The notes below the pieces were generated by a model that searched no databases, was not told the DNA's origin, and saw nothing but the letters and a program-made list of their open reading frames with translations. 64,000 nt of DNA from an uncultured Collinsella sp. (GTDB taxonomy: Bacteria > Actinomycetota > Coriobacteriia > Coriobacteriales > Coriobacteriaceae): contig CATXXC010000012.1 of assembly GCA_958403385.1 (NCBI GenBank), positions 1 to 64,000 of the forward strand, given 5' to 3'. Shown piece after piece: positions 5,845 to 15,493 of this stretch (positions are counted from its first letter, which is position 1; each line of letters opens with the position of its first letter). Made by a program: the position numbers and the translations under genes.

Positions 5845-7983
5845 ATGGAGGTGCTGGTTGTTGGCAACACCGCATATGTTGACGATGACTTTTGTGCCAA
5901 GGCGTTCCCCGGGGACCATGTGCAGGTCGTAGCCGCGCAGGACACGCGCCGCGACGAGTCATCGCCCCATGCCTCGTGGAAAGAGCTTCTGCAACACCTG
6001 GATCAGGCCTATGAGTTCGACCGCGTGGTCTACCTTTCTAATTACCTTACCCCGCATATCGATAGCGTGGGCGATATCGAGCTACTGCGTTCGGTCTTTC
6101 GCGCGTGCATGGGTCGCCGGATCCAGCTGTTGTATATAGCAGGACCCGCAGGTGCCGAGGGTGCCGCCGATGCCGCGGGGCGAACGGGCAAGGGCATTAT
6201 CGCGCGCGCAGCCAACGACCTGTGCCGCTACTACGCTGCTCGCGAGGGCGTTCAGACCAAGATCCTGCGCGTGCCCTTCCTGTATACCGCGTCTGCCGCG
6301 CTGGAGGACCCGTTTTTGGTGCCGCTGTTCGACGCGTGCTCAACTGGATCGGTTGCTCTGCAGGGCGCGGAGGATGCGGCGTTTCCCCTGCTGTGCGCCG
6401 AGGAACTCGCGGTGCTGATTCGCCGCATCTTTGATAGCTGGGATGCCTCTTTTGAGACGCTCGACGCTGCCGATGCCTTCCATCACACGGCGGGTGAGGT
6501 GGGGGACGCCCTCAAGGCGTTGTTCCCCGGCCTTGCCGTTGCCTATGGCGATTCCGCCGGCTACACCCTGCCCGCCAGCGGCGTCGCTCGCGTGCGCTAT
6601 GGCTGGTTTCAGCGCTACGACTTGGTGCGCGATCTTTCGACCATTCAAGCGCGTTGGGATGCTGGCCGTGCAAAGAAGGTCAACCCCTTGCGCGCCGCCA
6701 TCGACCGCATCCAGATGCGCACGCTGCCTATTAAATGCCTGGAGACGGCAGCCGCCTGGGTCCTGTTCGAGGTGCTGGAGCATCTGTTCTCCCAATCGGC
6801 CCAGCTCAACGTGCTCGATTATCGCCTGCTCTATGTGGTGCTGATCGGCACGCTGTATGGCTTGGACTTTGGCTTGGTCGCAGCACTGCTGGCTTCGATT
6901 GGCCTGGCGTCGAGCTACTTTACCCAGTATGGCTATACCTTCCAGGGTCTCTTTTACGAGCCGTCCAACTGGCTGCCGTTTATTGCGTACTTTGTGGTGG
7001 GTGCCGTGTGCGGCTATGTGCAGCTGCGCAACAGCGAAGCCATTAGGGCAGAGCGCGATCAAAACGAGCTCGTGCGCAACCGCAATACGTTCCTTACGCA
7101 GCTCTACCACGACGCGATCGAGGACAAGCGCGCGTACAGGCGCCAGATTGTGGGTCGCCACGACAGCTTTGGCAAGATCTTTGCCGTGACGCAGGAGCTC
7201 GACGTACTCAACCCACGCGACATCTATCGCAAGTGCTGCGAGCTTCTGGGCGAGATCCTCGAGAACGATTCGGTGGCGATCTACCATGTTTCGGGCGGGG
7301 CATTTGCACGCCTGGTGGCAGCAAGTCCTGCGATTGCCGAAGATGCCGCACGCTCGCTCACGCTTGAGCAGCTTGCACCTCTTTTGGGCGACGGGGGTCG
7401 TTCGAACCTGTGGGTGAACCGCGAGCTGACGCCGGGGCTTCCCATGTTTGGATACACGATCGAGCGCGACGGGGCACCCGCTGTGTTGATCTTTGTGCGT
7501 AGTGCGGCCGAAAACCAAATGACCCTCTATTATCAAAACCTGTTCCGCATCTTGTGCGGACTGGTCGAAAGCGCGCTGGGCCGTGCCTTTGACTATGAGG
7601 CGGTGGCGCAGGATAAACGCTGCGTTGACGGCACTTGCGTGCTCAAGCAGGCTGCCTTTGGCCAAGAGCTCGCGGCGGAGCAGGCGCTGGCAGATAGCAA
7701 GATGGGGAGTTTTTTGCTCCTGCGCGTGGTACCGGGCATGGAGCCTGTCGGCGAGCTGGTGGGCGCAATTGGTTCGGCAATCCGCGAGAGCGACGCGGCG
7801 GGCTTGGTCGACGGCGACGTGCTCTACCTGCTTATGCGCCAGGCAAAGGCGTGCGATCTGCCCATTATCCGCGAGCGCCTGAGCGCAAAACAGATTGCGG
7901 TGGAACCCGTCGACGGCGAGGACATCGTGGAGCTGCTGCAGCACATCTCTTACACCGGTGACGGTGAGGGGGGTGCCGCTTGA
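5845..7983 (+). CDS. pelD: PelD-like c-di-GMP receptor with N-terminal SDR-like domain
   Basis: This 712-residue protein begins with an NAD-epimerase/SDR-like domain (about residues 1-260). Several hydrophobic segments follow (about 300-390, e.g. LLYVVLIGTLYGLDFGLVAALLA), then a GAF-like domain and a degenerate GGDEF domain. The GGDEF position reads DGDVL (656-660), so it cannot be a working cyclase, but the inhibitory-site motif RESD (647-650) lies exactly five residues upstream, as in c-di-GMP-binding sites. In P. aeruginosa and Bacillus cereus, PelD activates Pel synthesis on binding c-di-GMP. The ribosome binding site GGGGAGGGG precedes ATG 5845. It leads the pel operon and overlaps pelE. 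Confidence 0.8.
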   Translation: MEVLVVGNTAYVDDDFCAKAFPGDHVQVVAAQDTRRDESSPHASWKELLQHLDQAYEFDRVVYLSNYLTPHIDSVGDIELLRSVFRACMGRRIQLLYIAGPAGAEGAADAAGRTGKGIIARAANDLCRYYAAREGVQTKILRVPFLYTASAALEDPFLVPLFDACSTGSVALQGAEDAAFPLLCAEELAVLIRRIFDSWDASFETLDAADAFHHTAGEVGDALKALFPGLAVAYGDSAGYTLPASGVARVRYGWFQRYDLVRDLSTIQARWDAGRAKKVNPLRAAIDRIQMRTLPIKCLETAAAWVLFEVLEHLFSQSAQLNVLDYRLLYVVLIGTLYGLDFGLVAALLASIGLASSYFTQYGYTFQGLFYEPSNWLPFIAYFVVGAVCGYVQLRNSEAIRAERDQNELVRNRNTFLTQLYHDAIEDKRAYRRQIVGRHDSFGKIFAVTQELDVLNPRDIYRKCCELLGEILENDSVAIYHVSGGAFARLVAASPAIAEDAARSLTLEQLAPLLGDGGRSNLWVNRELTPGLPMFGYTIERDGAPAVLIFVRSAAENQMTLYYQNLFRILCGLVESALGRAFDYEAVAQDKRCVDGTCVLKQAAFGQELAAEQALADSKMGSFLLLRVVPGMEPVGELVGAIGSAIRESDAAGLVDGDVLYLLMRQAKACDLPIIRERLSAKQIAVEPVDGEDIVELLQHISYTGDGEGGAA

Positions 7984-8885
7984 TCTCGCTTGTCGTTGCT
8001 GCCGTCTTGCTGCTGATTCATGCGCTGGTTTGCCTGATGCTGTGGACGCTTATGAAGCTGGCCCTGCTGCCAGTGCGCGGGCACATGCTGGCTGTGATAG
8101 TGCTGGTGCCGCTGTGGGGTCCGATGCTGGTGGTTCTGCTATCGGTCCGCGGCGCGATGTTTGGCGAGGGGCTGAAAGAGTCTGCGCTGGAGTCGCTGCG
8201 CTTCAACGACGACCTGCATCGTAGTATGTCGGTATCGAGTGGTGAGGACGATGCAGGCGTAGTGCCGCTCGAGGAGGCGCTCATCGTCAATGACCCGGCA
8301 TACCGGCGCCGCCTAATGCTCTCCATGCTCACCGAGGAGCCCGACGCGTACCTGGCGCAGCTGCAGGCGGCTAAGCTTAACGACGACGTTGAGGTGGCGC
8401 ACTATGCCGCGACGGCGGTGGCGCAGATCTCCAAGGAGTCCGACCTTAAACTGCAGCAGCTGGAGCGCGCCTTTAAGACGGACCCGAGCGCGCAAAACCT
8501 CATCGAATACTGTGATTTTCTTGGTGAATACTTAGGCTCGGGCTTGGCCGAGGGGCGCGTGGCTCAGATTCAGCGCCAACAGTACGCGCGCCTGCTTGCG
8601 CGTCGCTGCGAGCGCGAGGATACCCTTGAGCTGCGCATTCGATACGCGACGGCGCTGGCCGATGTCGGACAGATCGACGAGGCGCAGGCCGTGACCGACC
8701 AGCTGGTGCTCGACGTGCCCGAGGAGCAGGAGGTTTGGATGCTTTGCCTGCGCCTAGCCGTGATGCGCCGCGACGGTGACGAGGTCCACCGTGTGACCGA
8801 TGCGATCGACAATCAACATGTGTATTTGAGTGCCGCCAACCGCGAACAGTTGGCGTTTTGGCGCGACGGGGAGGAGGCCAGATGA
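7980..8885 (+). CDS. pelE: PelE-like membrane-anchored TPR protein
   Basis: Two N-terminal membrane helices (about residues 1-22 and 35-52) are followed by a soluble, Leu/Ala-rich region of repeated helices consistent with TPR units (for example QNLIEYCDFLGEYLGSG and ELRIRYATALADVGQIDEAQA). PelE is the small membrane and TPR partner that bridges PelD and the synthase. The start is TTG 7980, overlapping the pelD stop (TTGA), which implies translational coupling. The assignment leans on position between pelD and the deacetylase, because PelE sequences diverge strongly. Confidence 0.65.
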   Translation: MISLVVAAVLLLIHALVCLMLWTLMKLALLPVRGHMLAVIVLVPLWGPMLVVLLSVRGAMFGEGLKESALESLRFNDDLHRSMSVSSGEDDAGVVPLEEALIVNDPAYRRRLMLSMLTEEPDAYLAQLQAAKLNDDVEVAHYAATAVAQISKESDLKLQQLERAFKTDPSAQNLIEYCDFLGEYLGSGLAEGRVAQIQRQQYARLLARRCEREDTLELRIRYATALADVGQIDEAQAVTDQLVLDVPEEQEVWMLCLRLAVMRRDGDEVHRVTDAIDNQHVYLSAANREQLAFWRDGEEAR

Positions 8886-10762
8886 GCGTGGCACAACATA
8901 TCCGCGACCGTGCAGGCCGCTTTCGTTGGATGGGGCTGCTCGTAGTGTGGGCTGTTTTTATCGTCATGGCCGCCGTGCTGCTGATCGAACGCGCCGGCGT
9001 GCAGTACAGCGCTGGACAGCACAAGCTGGGGATGCTTGCCGCCAACGATGCGGTGCCGGCCTCCTCGGCAATCTTTGGCCAAAAGCCCACGTGCCTGGTC
9101 ATTACCGATTCCGATCAAGCTGGCGTCGAGGACGTAAAGGAGCAGTTCGACCAGATCCTGCTCGACATGAGGATCGCGCACCGCGATGTTGATATTGCCA
9201 CCGACGGTGCGGACGCGATCCCATCGCTCACGTCGTTTGATCGCGTGATTGTGCTTATGCCCTCGCTTGACGGGCTGGGTACGCATCTGACCGATCTGAT
9301 GAGTTGGGTGAGTGCGGGCGGCTCACTCATGCTGGGCATGACGCCAGATAACTCGAACTACCTGCAGGCTTTTGCTTCCAAGCTTGGGATCGAATCGGCC
9401 GGATATGACTATGCGACAGCCGAAAGCATCGTGCCGAGCGAGGACTTTATGCTGGGCGGGGGAGAGCGCTACGAGCTTTCGGATCCCTTCGATTCTTCGC
9501 TCTCGGTTTCATTGCGCGAAACGGCCCACGTATGGGCAAAGACCGGTGACACGGGCACGCCGCTCATTTGGTCTAACGATTGCGGCAGTGGTCACACCGT
9601 GGCGTGCAACATTGGCATCTACGACAAGGTTATGCGTGGGTTCTATGCTTCGGCCATAAGCTTGCTGGGTGATGCCACGGCCTATCCGGTCATCAACAGC
9701 GCCGTGTTCTATTTGGACGACTTTCCCAGCCCCGTGCCCTCGGGCGATGGTACTTATATCAAGCGTGACTACGGCCTTTCCATTGCGGATTTTTACACCA
9801 AGGTCTGGTGGCCCGATCTGCAAAAGCTCGCGCAAAAATATGGCATTCGCTATACCGGCGTGATGATCGAAAACTACGAGGACGCGGTCAACCAGACCGA
9901 GCCCGCGCGACAGGCCGATACCACGCAGTTTCGATATTTTGGCGGCATGCTGCTGCAGATGGGCGGCGAGCTGGGCTTTCACGGTTACAACCATCAGCCT
10001 CTGGCGCTCTGGGACACCGACTACGGCACGCTGTACGACTACAAGACTTGGAAGAACAAAGAGACGCTTGCCGCTTCGCTCAACGAACTTATCGCGTTTC
10101 AGGACGAGGTCCTGCCCAACGCTCATGGCTCGGTTTACGTGCCGCCATCGAATATCCTTTCTGCCCGAGCGCGCAAGCTCATCGGCACCGACGTTCCGCG
10201 CATTAAGACCATCGCCAGTACGTATTTTGAGGACGGCACCGACCTGCCGTACGTACAGGAGTTTGGCGTGGCGAGCGATGGCATTGTGGAGCAGCCACGT
10301 ATTGTTTCGGGCGGCATGGTCAACGATTCCTATATGCGCCTAGCCGCCGTGTCCGAGCTCAACATGCACTACGTGAGTACGCACTTTATGCACCCGGACG
10401 ACCTTTTGGACCCCGATCGCGGAGCCAAGGAGGGCTGGGAGGTCTACAAGGGCGGCCTGACCGACTACCTGGACTGGCTTACCAAGTCGGCGCCCGATCT
10501 GCGGCACCAGACGGCGTCGGAGTGCTCCGGTGCCATCCAGCGCTTTTCGTCGGTTACGGTGAACGTGGATACAAGTGCAGATGCCTGGACGCTCAGTCTG
10601 GGCAATTTCCACGACGAGGCGTGGCTCATGTTCCGCGCCAATAATGGCGAGCCAGGTGCGGTGACGGGTGGCGAACTGACGCACCTTACGGGCAATCTGT
10701 ATCTGCTCAAGGCAAATGATAAGACCCTGACGATCGAGCGCAAGGAGGGTGGCGACAGATGA
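8882..10762 (+). CDS. pelA: PelA-type polysaccharide deacetylase (DUF2194), membrane anchored
   Basis: A single N-terminal membrane helix (about residues 15-37) anchors an extracellular domain. It carries the deacetylase motifs FYLDDFPSP (metal-binding Asp) and GFHGYNHQPLAL (His ligands). Unlike Gram-negative PelA there is no N-terminal glycoside hydrolase, as in the Gram-positive PelA-DA of Bacillus cereus. It would remove acetyl groups from the N-acetylhexosamine polymer to make it cationic. Start ATG 8882 overlaps the pelE stop (ATGA); an earlier in-frame ATG at 8858 would overlap pelE more deeply and is less likely. The 3' end overlaps pelF. Confidence 0.8.
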   Translation: MSVAQHIRDRAGRFRWMGLLVVWAVFIVMAAVLLIERAGVQYSAGQHKLGMLAANDAVPASSAIFGQKPTCLVITDSDQAGVEDVKEQFDQILLDMRIAHRDVDIATDGADAIPSLTSFDRVIVLMPSLDGLGTHLTDLMSWVSAGGSLMLGMTPDNSNYLQAFASKLGIESAGYDYATAESIVPSEDFMLGGGERYELSDPFDSSLSVSLRETAHVWAKTGDTGTPLIWSNDCGSGHTVACNIGIYDKVMRGFYASAISLLGDATAYPVINSAVFYLDDFPSPVPSGDGTYIKRDYGLSIADFYTKVWWPDLQKLAQKYGIRYTGVMIENYEDAVNQTEPARQADTTQFRYFGGMLLQMGGELGFHGYNHQPLALWDTDYGTLYDYKTWKNKETLAASLNELIAFQDEVLPNAHGSVYVPPSNILSARARKLIGTDVPRIKTIASTYFEDGTDLPYVQEFGVASDGIVEQPRIVSGGMVNDSYMRLAAVSELNMHYVSTHFMHPDDLLDPDRGAKEGWEVYKGGLTDYLDWLTKSAPDLRHQTASECSGAIQRFSSVTVNVDTSADAWTLSLGNFHDEAWLMFRANNGEPGAVTGGELTHLTGNLYLLKANDKTLTIERKEGGDR

Positions 10763-12186
10763 GAATCTGCTTGGTACTCGAGGGTTGCTACCCCTATGTG
10801 CACGGCGGCGTATCTACCTGGATGCATGGCTATATCCAGGCCATGCCCGAGCACGAGTTCGTGCTGTGGGTGATTGGCGCGCATGCTGCCGACCGCGGCA
10901 AATTTGTCTACGAGCTGCCCAGCAACGTGGTCGAGGTGCACGAGGTGTTCCTGGACGATGCCCTGCGGCTTTCGGGCGAGCAGCACGAAGCCAGTTTTAA
11001 CGACCGCGAGCGCGAGGCGTTGTGCCGCCTGGTATCGCTCTCCAATCCGGACTGGGACGTGCTGTTCGATATCTTCCACCGCCGTCGCGTGCATCCGCTC
11101 TCGTTTTTGCAGAGCCGCACGTTTATGGATATCTTTCGCGACGTGTGCCTGGCCGAGTATCCCTATACGCCCTTTGCCGATGCATTCCACACCATGCGCT
11201 CCATGCTGCTGCCCGTGCTCTACCTGTTGGGCAGCGAGGTGCCGGTGGCCGATGTGTACCATGCCATCTCGACCGGCTACGGTGGCCTGCTCGCCTGTTT
11301 GGGCTCAAGCGTTCACCATGCGCCGGTGCTGCTGACCGAACATGGCATCTATACCCGCGAGCGCGAAGAAGAGATCATTCGCGCCGATTGGGTGGTGCCG
11401 TCGTTTAAGGACCGCTGGATCCGCTTTTTCTACCTGCTTTCGGAGGAGATCTACCGTCGCGCCTTCCGCGTGACGAGTTTGTTCCATAACGCCCGCAAGA
11501 CGCAGATTGATATGGGCTGCGATGCGGATAAATGCCTGGTTATCCCCAACGGCATCCAGTTCGATCGCTTTAAGGATATTCCCTTAAAGCCCGATGATGG
11601 CTGGGTGGATATTGGCGCAGTGGTGCGCTTGGCGCCCATCAAGGACGTCAAGACCATGATCTATGCCTTCTTTGAGTTGCACGAGCGACTGCCCAAGGTG
11701 CGCCTGCACATCATGGGTGGCGTGGACGACGAAGAGTACGGCGCCGAGTGCCACGCGCTGGTCGATACCCTAGGCGTGCGCGACCTGATCTTTACCGGTC
11801 GCGTTAACGTGGCCGAGTACATGGAAAAGCTTGACTTTACCATTTTAACGAGCATCTCCGAGGGCCAGCCGCTCAGCGTGCTGGAGTCGCTTGCAGCGCG
11901 CCGTCCCTGCGTGACGACTGAGGTGGGCTGCTGTCGCGAGCTTCTCGAAGGCGCCCCGGGCGACGACTTTGGCGTGGCGGGTTTTGTGACGCCGCCAATG
12001 TATCGCAAGGGCTTGGCCGATGCCATGGAACGCATGTGCACAAGCCGCGCTCGTCGCATTGAGATGGGGGAGCGCGGCCAGCGTCGCGTTGCCACGTACT
12101 TCTTGCACGAGCAGATGCTCGCCAACTATCGCGCGCTGTACGACGAGACGGCGCGTGCGTTTAACCTGCCCAGAGAGGGGGAGTAG
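10759..12186 (+). CDS. pelF: PelF-like family 4 glycosyltransferase
   Basis: The 475-residue protein opens with ICLVLEGCYPYVHGGVSTW, the PelF N-terminal signature with the GGVSxW loop. The C-terminal GT-B half carries VPNG-like 'VIPNGIQFDRF', 'GAVVRLAPIKDVKT' and the EGQPLSVLE nucleotide-sugar motif. It is a cytoplasmic processive transferase that polymerises UDP-activated hexosamines in the Pel pathway. The start overlaps the stop of the deacetylase gene (ATGA) and the stop is 3 bases from pelG, so it is translated with its neighbours. Confidence 0.9.
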   Translation: MRICLVLEGCYPYVHGGVSTWMHGYIQAMPEHEFVLWVIGAHAADRGKFVYELPSNVVEVHEVFLDDALRLSGEQHEASFNDREREALCRLVSLSNPDWDVLFDIFHRRRVHPLSFLQSRTFMDIFRDVCLAEYPYTPFADAFHTMRSMLLPVLYLLGSEVPVADVYHAISTGYGGLLACLGSSVHHAPVLLTEHGIYTREREEEIIRADWVVPSFKDRWIRFFYLLSEEIYRRAFRVTSLFHNARKTQIDMGCDADKCLVIPNGIQFDRFKDIPLKPDDGWVDIGAVVRLAPIKDVKTMIYAFFELHERLPKVRLHIMGGVDDEEYGAECHALVDTLGVRDLIFTGRVNVAEYMEKLDFTILTSISEGQPLSVLESLAARRPCVTTEVGCCRELLEGAPGDDFGVAGFVTPPMYRKGLADAMERMCTSRARRIEMGERGQRRVATYFLHEQMLANYRALYDETARAFNLPREGE

Positions 12187-12189
12187 CCG

Positions 12190-13734
12190 GTGGCCGGAAT
12201 CGGTTTTGAGCTCAAGCGCCTGTTTAGGCGTAAGGGTCTGTTTGCCACGATGCGCGCTTACGGCTACGCCGGCATTGTGTGCACGGGCCCCATGCTGTTG
12301 GGCGTGCTGCTCCAGGTGGGTATCTTGGTGCTGTGCGGTCTGTGGGGCGTGGGCCGAGCCAACCAGGACTTGCTGGTGTGCATGGTGACCTATACGCTGC
12401 TGGCGTCGCTCACGCTCACGAGTTTTTTCTCTATGCCGGTCACGCGCTTTTTGGCCGACATGCTCTTTGCCGAGCGCGAGGATGAGATCCTGCCTTCGTT
12501 TTGGGGGTCTAATGCCATCATGCTCGTTGCGGGCACGGTGCTCTACGGCGTCTTTTTGCTGTTCTCGGGCGCCACGCTGCTGCAGGGACTGCTGTGCCTG
12601 TGGCTGTTTAACATTATGATCGTCAACTGGAACGGCATGAGTTACCTCACGGCCATCAAGGATTACCGCGGTATCCTATGCAGCTTTGCGGTTGCCATTG
12701 GCGTGGCGTGCCTGTGCGCCCTGGCCGCGCTGGCGCTGGGACTGCCGCCGGTCGAGGGCCTGTTGACGTCAATTGCTCTGGGCTACGGCATCATGCTCGC
12801 CTGGGACGTGGTGCTGCTGTACCGATATTTTCCGCAGAGCGAACGCAGCCCCTGGCTCTTTTTGCAGTGGCTCGATCAGTTTATTCCGCTGGCGCTCACG
12901 GGCTTGTTTACCAACCTGGGTCTCTTTGCGCACTTGGTGATAATTTGGGCCGGTCCCATTGGCGTGCAGGTCAAGGGCTTGTTTTATGGTGCGCCCTACC
13001 ACGATGTGCCGGCGCTCATCGCGTTTTTGACGATCCTGGTCACGTCCGTCAACTTTGTGGTCTCGGTCGAGGTCAATTTCTATCCGCGCTACCGCGACTA
13101 CTACAGCCTGTTCAACGACGGCGGCGTGGTGGGCGACATTGTGGTGGCCGAGGAGGAAATGCTTGCCACGCTCAACCGAGAACTGCGGTTTTGTGCGCTC
13201 AAGCAGCTGTTTGTGACGGCGGCGGTCATCTCGCTCGAGACCACGGTGCTGTCGGCCCTACCGTTGGGCTTTAACAACCTGATGCACGGGTATTTTCGCA
13301 CGCTGTGCGTGGGCTACGGCCTGTATGCCGTGGGCAATACGGTGTTGCTCATCTTGCTGTACTTTACCGACTACAAGGGGGCCGTGCTGGCCTCGGGGCT
13401 GTTTGCCGGTGTGGCCGGGCTGGTGACTGCCGTTTCTTTGCTCTTGCCGCAGCAGTTTTACGGCTTTGGCTTTTTGTTGGGTGCAGCGGTGTTTTTTATC
13501 GTGGCGCTGCTGCGGCTCGATACCTATACCGCCAACTTGCCGTATCGTATCCTGAGTCAGCAGCCTATTGTGGCGACAGACAAAACGGGTCGCTTTACAC
13601 AGCTGGGCCGCATGCTCGACCGTGCCGAACAGCGCTATGAGGAACGTCGCCATAAGGGCGTGCCGCACGGCGCGTTTGAGCGCGCAGTAGTTCGCGTGTA
13701 TCGCAACCATTGGGGAGGTTCTGATGATCGATAA
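12190..13734 (+). CDS. pelG: PelG-like membrane transporter of the MOP flippase superfamily
   Basis: This 514-residue protein has about twelve hydrophobic segments and starts MAGIGFELKRLFRRKGL, the conserved N-terminus of PelG (GIGFEL-x-x-L). It is expected to move the growing Pel polymer across the membrane together with PelF, PelD and PelE. The start is GTG 12190 with the purine-rich GAGAGGGGGAG ahead of it. The last codons overlap the CotH gene by 11 bases. Confidence 0.88.
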   Translation: MAGIGFELKRLFRRKGLFATMRAYGYAGIVCTGPMLLGVLLQVGILVLCGLWGVGRANQDLLVCMVTYTLLASLTLTSFFSMPVTRFLADMLFAEREDEILPSFWGSNAIMLVAGTVLYGVFLLFSGATLLQGLLCLWLFNIMIVNWNGMSYLTAIKDYRGILCSFAVAIGVACLCALAALALGLPPVEGLLTSIALGYGIMLAWDVVLLYRYFPQSERSPWLFLQWLDQFIPLALTGLFTNLGLFAHLVIIWAGPIGVQVKGLFYGAPYHDVPALIAFLTILVTSVNFVVSVEVNFYPRYRDYYSLFNDGGVVGDIVVAEEEMLATLNRELRFCALKQLFVTAAVISLETTVLSALPLGFNNLMHGYFRTLCVGYGLYAVGNTVLLILLYFTDYKGAVLASGLFAGVAGLVTAVSLLLPQQFYGFGFLLGAAVFFIVALLRLDTYTANLPYRILSQQPIVATDKTGRFTQLGRMLDRAEQRYEERRHKGVPHGAFERAVVRVYRNHWGGSDDR

Positions 13735-15493
13735 GTTGATGTCTCGCCGCTGCCTGATCGAGGCGGCTGCCGGCGCGCTGTTGCTTTCGGGCTGCTCGTC
13801 TCAGGACGAATCCTCGACTAAAAAGGTCAAAAAGCAGGACAAGATTAAAAAGGCCGAGGCCTCCGACCAGTCCAAGCACCTTCGCGATAAGGACGAGCTG
13901 TACGAGGTCTACGATGACTCGGGCATTGTGACCATGTACCTGACGGTCTCGCGCGGTAACAGCTCCGAGAACACCGACCACAGCTGGGCCGAGATCAATA
14001 CGTACTCGGTGTATGACTATGCCGACATGGCCGTGACGCGCTATCAGGTTATGGGCCTGCTGCAGCCGGGCGACGAAGACGGCCCGGTGGCCGGCGAGGT
14101 TGGCTATGGCGATGAAGCGCCCAATGCCACTGTGCAGGTGCGCGGTCAGACTTCGAGCATGAACTCGCAAAAGAATTACAAGGTGGAGCTCAAAAAAGGC
14201 AAGGGCACCTGGCGCCAACAGCGCGCGATTGCGCTCAACAAGCACATGGGCGAGGGTATGCGTTTTCGTAACAAGATGGCCTACGACCTTATCCGTGGGA
14301 TTCCCCAGATGATGGGCCTGCGCACGCAGTTTGTGCATCTGTGGGTGTGCGACCAGACCGAAAAGACCAACGACACCTTTGAGGACTACGGCCTGTTTAC
14401 GCAGGTGGAGCAGCTCAACAAGACGGCGCTTAAGGCACATGGCCTGGATAAGAGCGGGCACCTGTTCAAGGTGAACAGCTTTGATTTCCATCGCTACGAG
14501 GACACCATTAAGCTTGCCGATGATCCCGACTACAACCAGGCAAGCTTTGAAGGCATGCTCGAGATTAAGGGCGATACGGACCACACCAAGCTCATCGAGA
14601 TGCTCGATGCGCTCAACGACGAATCGCAAAAGATCGATGACGTGCTCGACACCTACTTTGATACCGAGAACCTGGTCTATTGGATGGCGTTTCAGATCCT
14701 GACGGGCAACTGCGATACGCAGAACCGCAACTGCTATCTGTACAGCCCGCTCAACTCAAATACCTGGTACTTTTTGGATTGGGACAACGACGGCATGCTG
14801 CGTAAGCTTGAGCTGAGCCTGAAGGGGTTTTCGGACTATGCGAGCTGGGAGCGCGGCGTAAGCAACTACTGGGGCAACGTGCTATTCAATCGTGCACTGC
14901 GTAGCAAATCGTTCCGCAGCGAGCTCGACCGCGCCGTAAAGGACCTGCGCTCGTATATGACCGAGGCGCGCCTGAGCAAGATGATCAAACATTATCGCGA
15001 GGTTACCGAATCGCTGGTCTTTGCTTCGCCCGATATCGACAATCTGCCTGTCACCAAGGACGAATACGAGCAGATTGCCGCGGCGATTCCCTCCGAGATC
15101 GAGGAGAACTACAAGAGCTTTCGCGAGAGCTATAAAAAGCCCATGCCGTTCTACATTGGCGTGCCGCAGATCGATAACGGTAAGCTGCGCATTAACTGGG
15201 ATGCGTCCTACGACTTTAAGGCGCGTGACATTCGCTATACCGTGGAGCTGGCGCACGACTATGCCATAAGCGACGTGGTCTTTAAGGCCGAGGACGTGCT
15301 GCTGCCCGAGGTGACCTGCGATGCACCCGATGCCGGCCAGTATTTTGTACGCGTGCGCGCCACCAACTCAGACGGCTATACGCAGGATGCGTTTGACTAC
15401 TATGTGACCGACGATGGCAAGCAGTACGGCATGAAGTGCTTTTACGTGCAGGACGGCGGTAAGGTCGTGGAGGATACGTATGAGGAGGGCTAG
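13724..15493 (+). CDS. CotH kinase family lipoprotein
   Basis: A short signal peptide ends in the lipobox LLSGC (Cys24), so the protein should be a lipoprotein on the outer face of the membrane. The CotH core is visible: VRGQTSSMNSQKNYKVEL near the start and GNCDTQNRNCYLY with FLDWDNDGML further on, the latter holding the metal-binding Asp residues. CotH proteins are atypical secreted protein kinases. It is followed by VTC and DUF4956 genes, a trio often found together, and shares the pel operon by an 11-base overlap at its start, which suggests a role at the polysaccharide-bearing surface. Confidence 0.85.
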   Translation: MIDKLMSRRCLIEAAAGALLLSGCSSQDESSTKKVKKQDKIKKAEASDQSKHLRDKDELYEVYDDSGIVTMYLTVSRGNSSENTDHSWAEINTYSVYDYADMAVTRYQVMGLLQPGDEDGPVAGEVGYGDEAPNATVQVRGQTSSMNSQKNYKVELKKGKGTWRQQRAIALNKHMGEGMRFRNKMAYDLIRGIPQMMGLRTQFVHLWVCDQTEKTNDTFEDYGLFTQVEQLNKTALKAHGLDKSGHLFKVNSFDFHRYEDTIKLADDPDYNQASFEGMLEIKGDTDHTKLIEMLDALNDESQKIDDVLDTYFDTENLVYWMAFQILTGNCDTQNRNCYLYSPLNSNTWYFLDWDNDGMLRKLELSLKGFSDYASWERGVSNYWGNVLFNRALRSKSFRSELDRAVKDLRSYMTEARLSKMIKHYREVTESLVFASPDIDNLPVTKDEYEQIAAAIPSEIEENYKSFRESYKKPMPFYIGVPQIDNGKLRINWDASYDFKARDIRYTVELAHDYAISDVVFKAEDVLLPEVTCDAPDAGQYFVRVRATNSDGYTQDAFDYYVTDDGKQYGMKCFYVQDGGKVVEDTYEEG

